Assembly (NCBI GenBank): GCA_002083615.1
Contig: MSXO01000016.1
Location: 1 to 39,986, forward strand
Origin: Proteobacteria bacterium ST_bin11
GTDB taxonomy: Bacteria; Pseudomonadota; Gammaproteobacteria; Methylococcales; Methylomonadaceae
DNA length: 39,986 bases
Direction: 5' to 3'
Shown here: positions 37,681-39,986 of the stretch, piece after piece
Numbering within the stretch: position 1 is the stretch's first letter
Layout of the letters: every line of letters starts with the position of its first letter
Notes under the pieces: model-generated
What the model was told of the DNA's origin: nothing
The model's database searches: none
The model's input: only the letters and a program-made list of their open reading frames with translations
Position numbers and translations under genes: made by a program

Positions 37681-39214
37681 CTTCCATTGATACCAATTCA
37701 TCCGAGAAATGGCGGTGTTGCAAGCTATCGTCAATGTAAATTTCGCCAGACTTCAGGCGTTTCCTGATTTGGCGATACAGCCAAAATTCGTAGCGGTCAG
37801 CATGCAGACTGGTCGGCTTACCGTCGGCATCGAAGACTAATAGATACTGTCGCAACCGCTTCGGCAACGTGGTTGGCGGGCATTCATCCAGTGGTCTCTG
37901 CGAAAGGCGCTGCTGCTTTGTGAATACTTCTTTGGCCCAAACAAGCGCGGCAAGCCAGGGACTGTCAGGTGTGACGCTGGAGAAATCGAGCGCAACGTAT
38001 AACGGTCTTAAATGGCGGCGAATACGTTCGGCCATGCCGTCAACCGCTTGCCAATGCAGGGCCAATTTGCTTGCTGGTTTGACACTCATGCGCTGCCCCG
38101 TGTCCTGAAGCGTGTCTTTCGGCATGATCTTGTATGCACGCTGCCGCACGTTGCCGAATGGCGTGGCATCAGCTACCGTGTCATCCACATAGAGCAGCAA
38201 CAGGCGCCCGACTTGCTGGGTTTCTTGGCGGCGTTGTACCTGAACGGCAGCAAACGATTGCTTTGCGACTTCACTGCTTTCATCTTCCAACTGTTTCATG
38301 TGGAAAGCCATCGCATCGACCAGATTATCGGTAAACTGCCGGCAGCGTTGCCAGGCATAGCACAACAAGTAGAGATAGGTCTGCTCCGGCTTGAGGTTTC
38401 GCAAGTCGTGAACAGTATAAAAATTGGCCAAACTCGCATAGTAGAGCAAGTTCTGCTGTGAAACGCCCAACTTGGGCAGCAAGGCTTTTGCAATCCTGTG
38501 CAGAGGTGCCAGCAGGGTGCGCTTCTCGCGTTCGCGGGTCATCTGACGCCAGCCGAAATTCTTGGCATCCTGCTTTAGCGCCGCTAATTGAGACAGGGTA
38601 TCATCACGCACTAGGAGCTGGGTCAGTGTGGCTTTGGCCTCGTCATCAAGTATTTCCGCAAGCAGGCCGCCCAACCGCCGGCGTTCGGCAGATAGGGTTT
38701 CGCTGATCAATTTTTGCAGAGTGGTATAGCCAGGCCGAATGATTTTGTGTTCGTTAAGCCATAGGAGCAACTCCGCAGCGATAAATCCTGGGGAGACATC
38801 GCGCCGTACAATAGACTCGACTTGATGTGCAAGCTGCGGCAGGAAGTCGGATGTCCACAGCCGATAACCGAACAGTTCGGCGATTCGTCCGCGCTGGGTG
38901 TAATGCTCATGGTTGGTGATCGGCTTTCGTTCGAATACATCGCCGATGAAATAACGGCTCAACACAAAAGCGCAATCGTCTTCGACTTCGTTCCAGTCAA
39001 AACGGAAAAAGCTGTGCTTGGCTTTGAAATAACCGATTTGCAAAATGCAATAAACCTGCGCATGAAGACCGGGTCGGCTGGCCGCAAACTCCAATTCTGT
39101 TTCAGACAGAGCCAAGTATTCCAACCGCTGATCATCATCGAAATCCGGCAGGCCGTACAGGGCGACTTGTTCAGCTTCCGAGAGGACTGTTAATCGCTCG
39201 CTTTTGGCGATCAT
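37676..39214 (-). pseudogene. tnpA: Tn3-family transposase, N-terminal part, cut by the prophage
   Basis: 513 codons from ATG 39214 (MIAKSERLTVLSEAEQVALY) to the target-site duplication, in one open frame. It holds the Tn3 N-terminal DNA-binding region (DUF4158-like) and part of the following domain, ending QHRHFSDELVSMEDK at the prophage junction. The frame then continues 42 codons into phage DNA to a stop at 37550, so a truncated protein could be made. The start overlaps the tnpR stop by 4 bp. The catalytic part lies on the other side of the prophage. Confidence 0.95.
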
Positions 39215-39804
39215 GGTGACGATGTTCCACTCGAACCAGTCCAACCAATGCGCGCAAGGGTTTCGATCAAGGTAGTCCGTTTGACGCCGAAGTTGCGGCA
39301 AGCTGCCGCTTTGGACATACCGCCATTCAGTGCGGCAATAATCGCGTCCAGTTTTTCGCCGGTAATGGCCTGCGGGCGACCGCCTATCCGTCCACGCCGC
39401 CTAGCAGCGGATAATCCCGCAACGACCCGTTCTTGAATCAAGGCTCGTTCGTACTGGGCAAGTGCGCCGAATACATGGAATAGAAGTTCGCCGGATGGAG
39501 TGGTGGTGTCCATGCCCTCGGTTAGAGACCGGAAGGCGACTTGTTTACTCTTAAGCGTGTTTACGATTTCCAGCAGATGAGACAACGACCGACCCAGCCG
39601 ATCCAGTTTCCAAACCACAAGAACATCGCCAGGGTGGACAAATTCAAGTACTTTTACCAGACCTGTTCGGTCATCTTTTGCTCCGGAAGCACGGTCTTCA
39701 AACAAGTGCCGGGCATCTACCCCGGCAGTAAGCAATGCATCGCGCTGCAAATCGGTGCTCTGCCGATCCGAATCCGATGAAACACGCATGTAGCCTACTA
39801 ACAT
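39211..39804 (-). CDS. tnpR: Tn3-type resolvase (serine recombinase)
   Basis: A 197-residue serine recombinase. The start at 39804 gives MLVGYMRVSSDSDRQSTDLQ with the catalytic Ser in RVS (residue 9); the further ATG at 39822 adds six residues. Other family features: WKLDRLGRSLSHLLE, the long E helix (GALAQYERALIQERVVAGLS), RRRGRIGGRP and a C-terminal helix-turn-helix (GMSKAAACRNFGVKRTTLIE). It resolves cointegrates at the res site upstream. It appears intact though its tnpA is broken. Confidence 0.93.
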   Translation of the reverse strand: MLVGYMRVSSDSDRQSTDLQRDALLTAGVDARHLFEDRASGAKDDRTGLVKVLEFVHPGDVLVVWKLDRLGRSLSHLLEIVNTLKSKQVAFRSLTEGMDTTTPSGELLFHVFGALAQYERALIQERVVAGLSAARRRGRIGGRPQAITGEKLDAIIAALNGGMSKAAACRNFGVKRTTLIETLARIGWTGSSGTSSP

Positions 39805-39833
39805 AGACGAAAAACCTATCAAATTTAGTTTCC

Positions 39834-39939
39834 GTATAGCACCTCATTCCGACAGGGTTTTTCGGTGATTTTTAGGGCTGTTTTAGCAGGCAATTTTTAG
39901 ATCGGCTATACACTGTCGGAAAACATGTATTTTACGACA
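39834..39939. promoter_or_regulatory. Candidate res site upstream of tnpR
   Basis: TGTCG (39914-39918) and CGACA (39935-39939) are inverted half-sites spanning 26 bp, close to a Tn3 res subsite in size. Another CCGACA (39868-39873) lies nearer tnpR. AT-rich sequence lies between. Exact subsites cannot be set by eye. Confidence 0.45.
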
Positions 39940-39986
39940 TGGTTATCGCCATCGATGGATGTTGTTGTCACTTTTCAAAGCTGCAG

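Noticed and set aside
1..39986. CRISPR arrays, tRNA or rRNA genes, integrase-type attachment sites
   Set aside because: No regularly spaced repeats, cloverleaf-like sequences or tyrosine integrase gene were seen.

Overview
The window is a piece of a gammaproteobacterial chromosome. A methanotroph of the Methylococcales is my guess from general character only. It holds three nested layers: a short chromosomal stretch (1-1561, the end of a SulP transporter gene and a tandem universal stress protein gene), a Tn3-family transposon that starts at about 1562 and runs past the right edge, and a complete-looking 34.3-kb Mu-like transposable prophage (3372-37675) that has landed inside the transposon's tnpA gene. 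The two tnpA halves lie at 1603-3371 (C-terminal part) and 37676-39214 (N-terminal part), both on the minus strand. The prophage is flanked by the 5-bp direct repeat CTTGT, and removing it with one repeat copy restores the tnpA reading frame at that point. The C-terminal half carries further damage: a 280-bp insert, a frameshift and two nonsense codons. The resolvase gene tnpR (39211-39804) and a candidate res site lie at the right edge.

The prophage reads left to right as follows. A left end rich in short repeats comes first, then a leftward repressor with a small downstream gene, an operator array and a rightward early promoter. The early operon holds ner, a small gene, transposase A with a nested out-of-frame gene, and the B ATPase. 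After it come small semi-essential genes including a phage rdgC, gam, gemA, a Mor-type activator and an HU-like protein, ending at a terminator. A lipoprotein gene and a C4-like antisense RNA leader before a Rha-type regulator gene follow. Then come lysozyme and small membrane proteins; the packaging and head genes (small and large terminase, portal, Mu-F-like protein, scaffold, P22-type coat); connectors and an SGNH hydrolase; and finally the tail genes (tube, chaperone with a -1 frameshift site, tape measure, one tip protein, collar fibre, fibre-associated protein). The last gene stops 76 bp from the right end.

The virus is a mosaic. Its transposition, regulation and packaging genes are Mu-like, but the coat and scaffold look P22-like and the long tail is of the non-contractile type with a very short tip cluster. 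Most novel to me are the 138-codon gene nested in the linker of the transposase, the paired complementary repeats around the C4-like RNA, the two-frame zinc-motif gene after the portal, and the small set of tail-tip genes.
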